Position numbers and translations under genes: made by a program
Notes under the pieces: generated by a model
The model's input: the letters and a program-made list of their open reading frames with translations, nothing else
The model's database searches: none
Told to the model about the DNA's origin: nothing
Assembly (NCBI GenBank): GCA_031422555.1
Contig: JANPLZ010000130.1
Span: 1-5,793, forward strand
Direction: 5' to 3'
Origin: JANNAT01 sp031422555
GTDB lineage: Bacteria; Pseudomonadota; Alphaproteobacteria; Rhodobacterales; Rhodobacteraceae
DNA length: 5,793 nt
In this document: positions 5,776 to 5,793 of the stretch, piece by piece
How the letters are laid out: each line of letters begins with the position of its first letter
How positions within the stretch are numbered: position 1 is the stretch's first letter

Positions 5776-5791
5776 GACCCCCCGCTTTTGA
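5764..5791. repeat. Tandem 14-bp direct repeat reaching the window edge
   Basis: CCCCCCGCTTTTGA occurs twice in direct succession (5764-5777 and 5778-5791), and the last two bases (CC) begin what could be a third copy. Each copy combines a C-run and a T-run, so each could pair with the upstream G-runs. The true repeat number lies beyond the window. Confidence 0.75.
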
Positions 5792-5793
5792 CC

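Larger units (their letters stand above)
5484..5793. other. 310-bp intergenic region at the right edge, no convincing gene
   Basis: This stretch lies upstream of the GST gene and must hold its promoter. I see no supportable coding sequence. It contains, from left to right, an 18-bp dyad with a TTGACA box, an AT-rich palindrome, a perfect 10-bp hairpin between G-runs, a G/C-run stem followed by TTTT, and a tandem 14-bp repeat reaching the edge. The part from about 5690 on looks like an intergenic repeat and terminator complex rather than ordinary spacer. Confidence 0.6.

Noticed and set aside
1..5793. Defence island, phage, CRISPR or mobile-element system
   Set aside because: No nuclease, transposase, integrase, toxin-antitoxin pair, spaced repeat array or att-like duplication is visible; the recognised genes are ordinary metabolic and transport genes.

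Overview
The window reads as chromosomal DNA of an alphaproteobacterium, most likely a marine Rhodobacteraceae (Roseobacter-type) species. The reasons are the high G+C, the codon use, the very Ala/Asp-rich coding style, and a leftmost gene whose N-terminus I recognise as a Rhodobacteraceae-restricted conserved family. No tRNA, rRNA, CRISPR array, insertion sequence, phage gene or plasmid gene is visible. Base composition is even apart from an AT-rich and G-run-rich intergenic stretch at the right edge.

Layout. (1) Positions 1-1546, minus strand: at least 515 codons of an uncharacterised, strongly acidic, mostly low-complexity protein. The frame is open to the left edge, so the C-terminus is missing. 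Homologues are, as I recall, often labelled 'chemotaxis protein CheA', but no CheA domain is visible. (2) Positions 1547-1687: a divergent intergenic region with two overlapping inverted repeats that could be an operator. (3) Positions 1688-2368, plus strand: thiamine pyrophosphokinase (thiN). (4) Positions 3263-2295, minus strand: a ten-helix EamA/DMT-family transporter whose 3' end overlaps the 3' end of thiN by 74 bp. (5) Positions 4691-3312, minus strand: single-chain iron-sulfur L-serine dehydratase (sdaA), ending in a terminal cysteine and two consecutive stop codons. (6) Positions 5483-4818, minus strand: a glutathione S-transferase family protein. (7) Positions 5484-5793: about 310 bp with no convincing gene, holding a dyad, an AT-rich palindrome, a perfect hairpin between long G-runs, a terminator-like stem and a tandem 14-bp repeat running to the edge.

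Working together: sdaA and the EamA transporter are co-directional with a 48-bp gap and probably form a two-gene unit. The enzyme breaks serine down to pyruvate and ammonia, and the transporter may move a related metabolite, although its substrate cannot be read from sequence. The GST may lie upstream in the same transcript or be separate (126-bp gap). thiN supplies the cofactor thiamine diphosphate and is a stand-alone gene. Most of the window is ordinary housekeeping and accessory metabolism. The best candidates for something undescribed are the acidic leftmost protein, the palindromes in its divergent promoter region, and the repeat-rich right edge.
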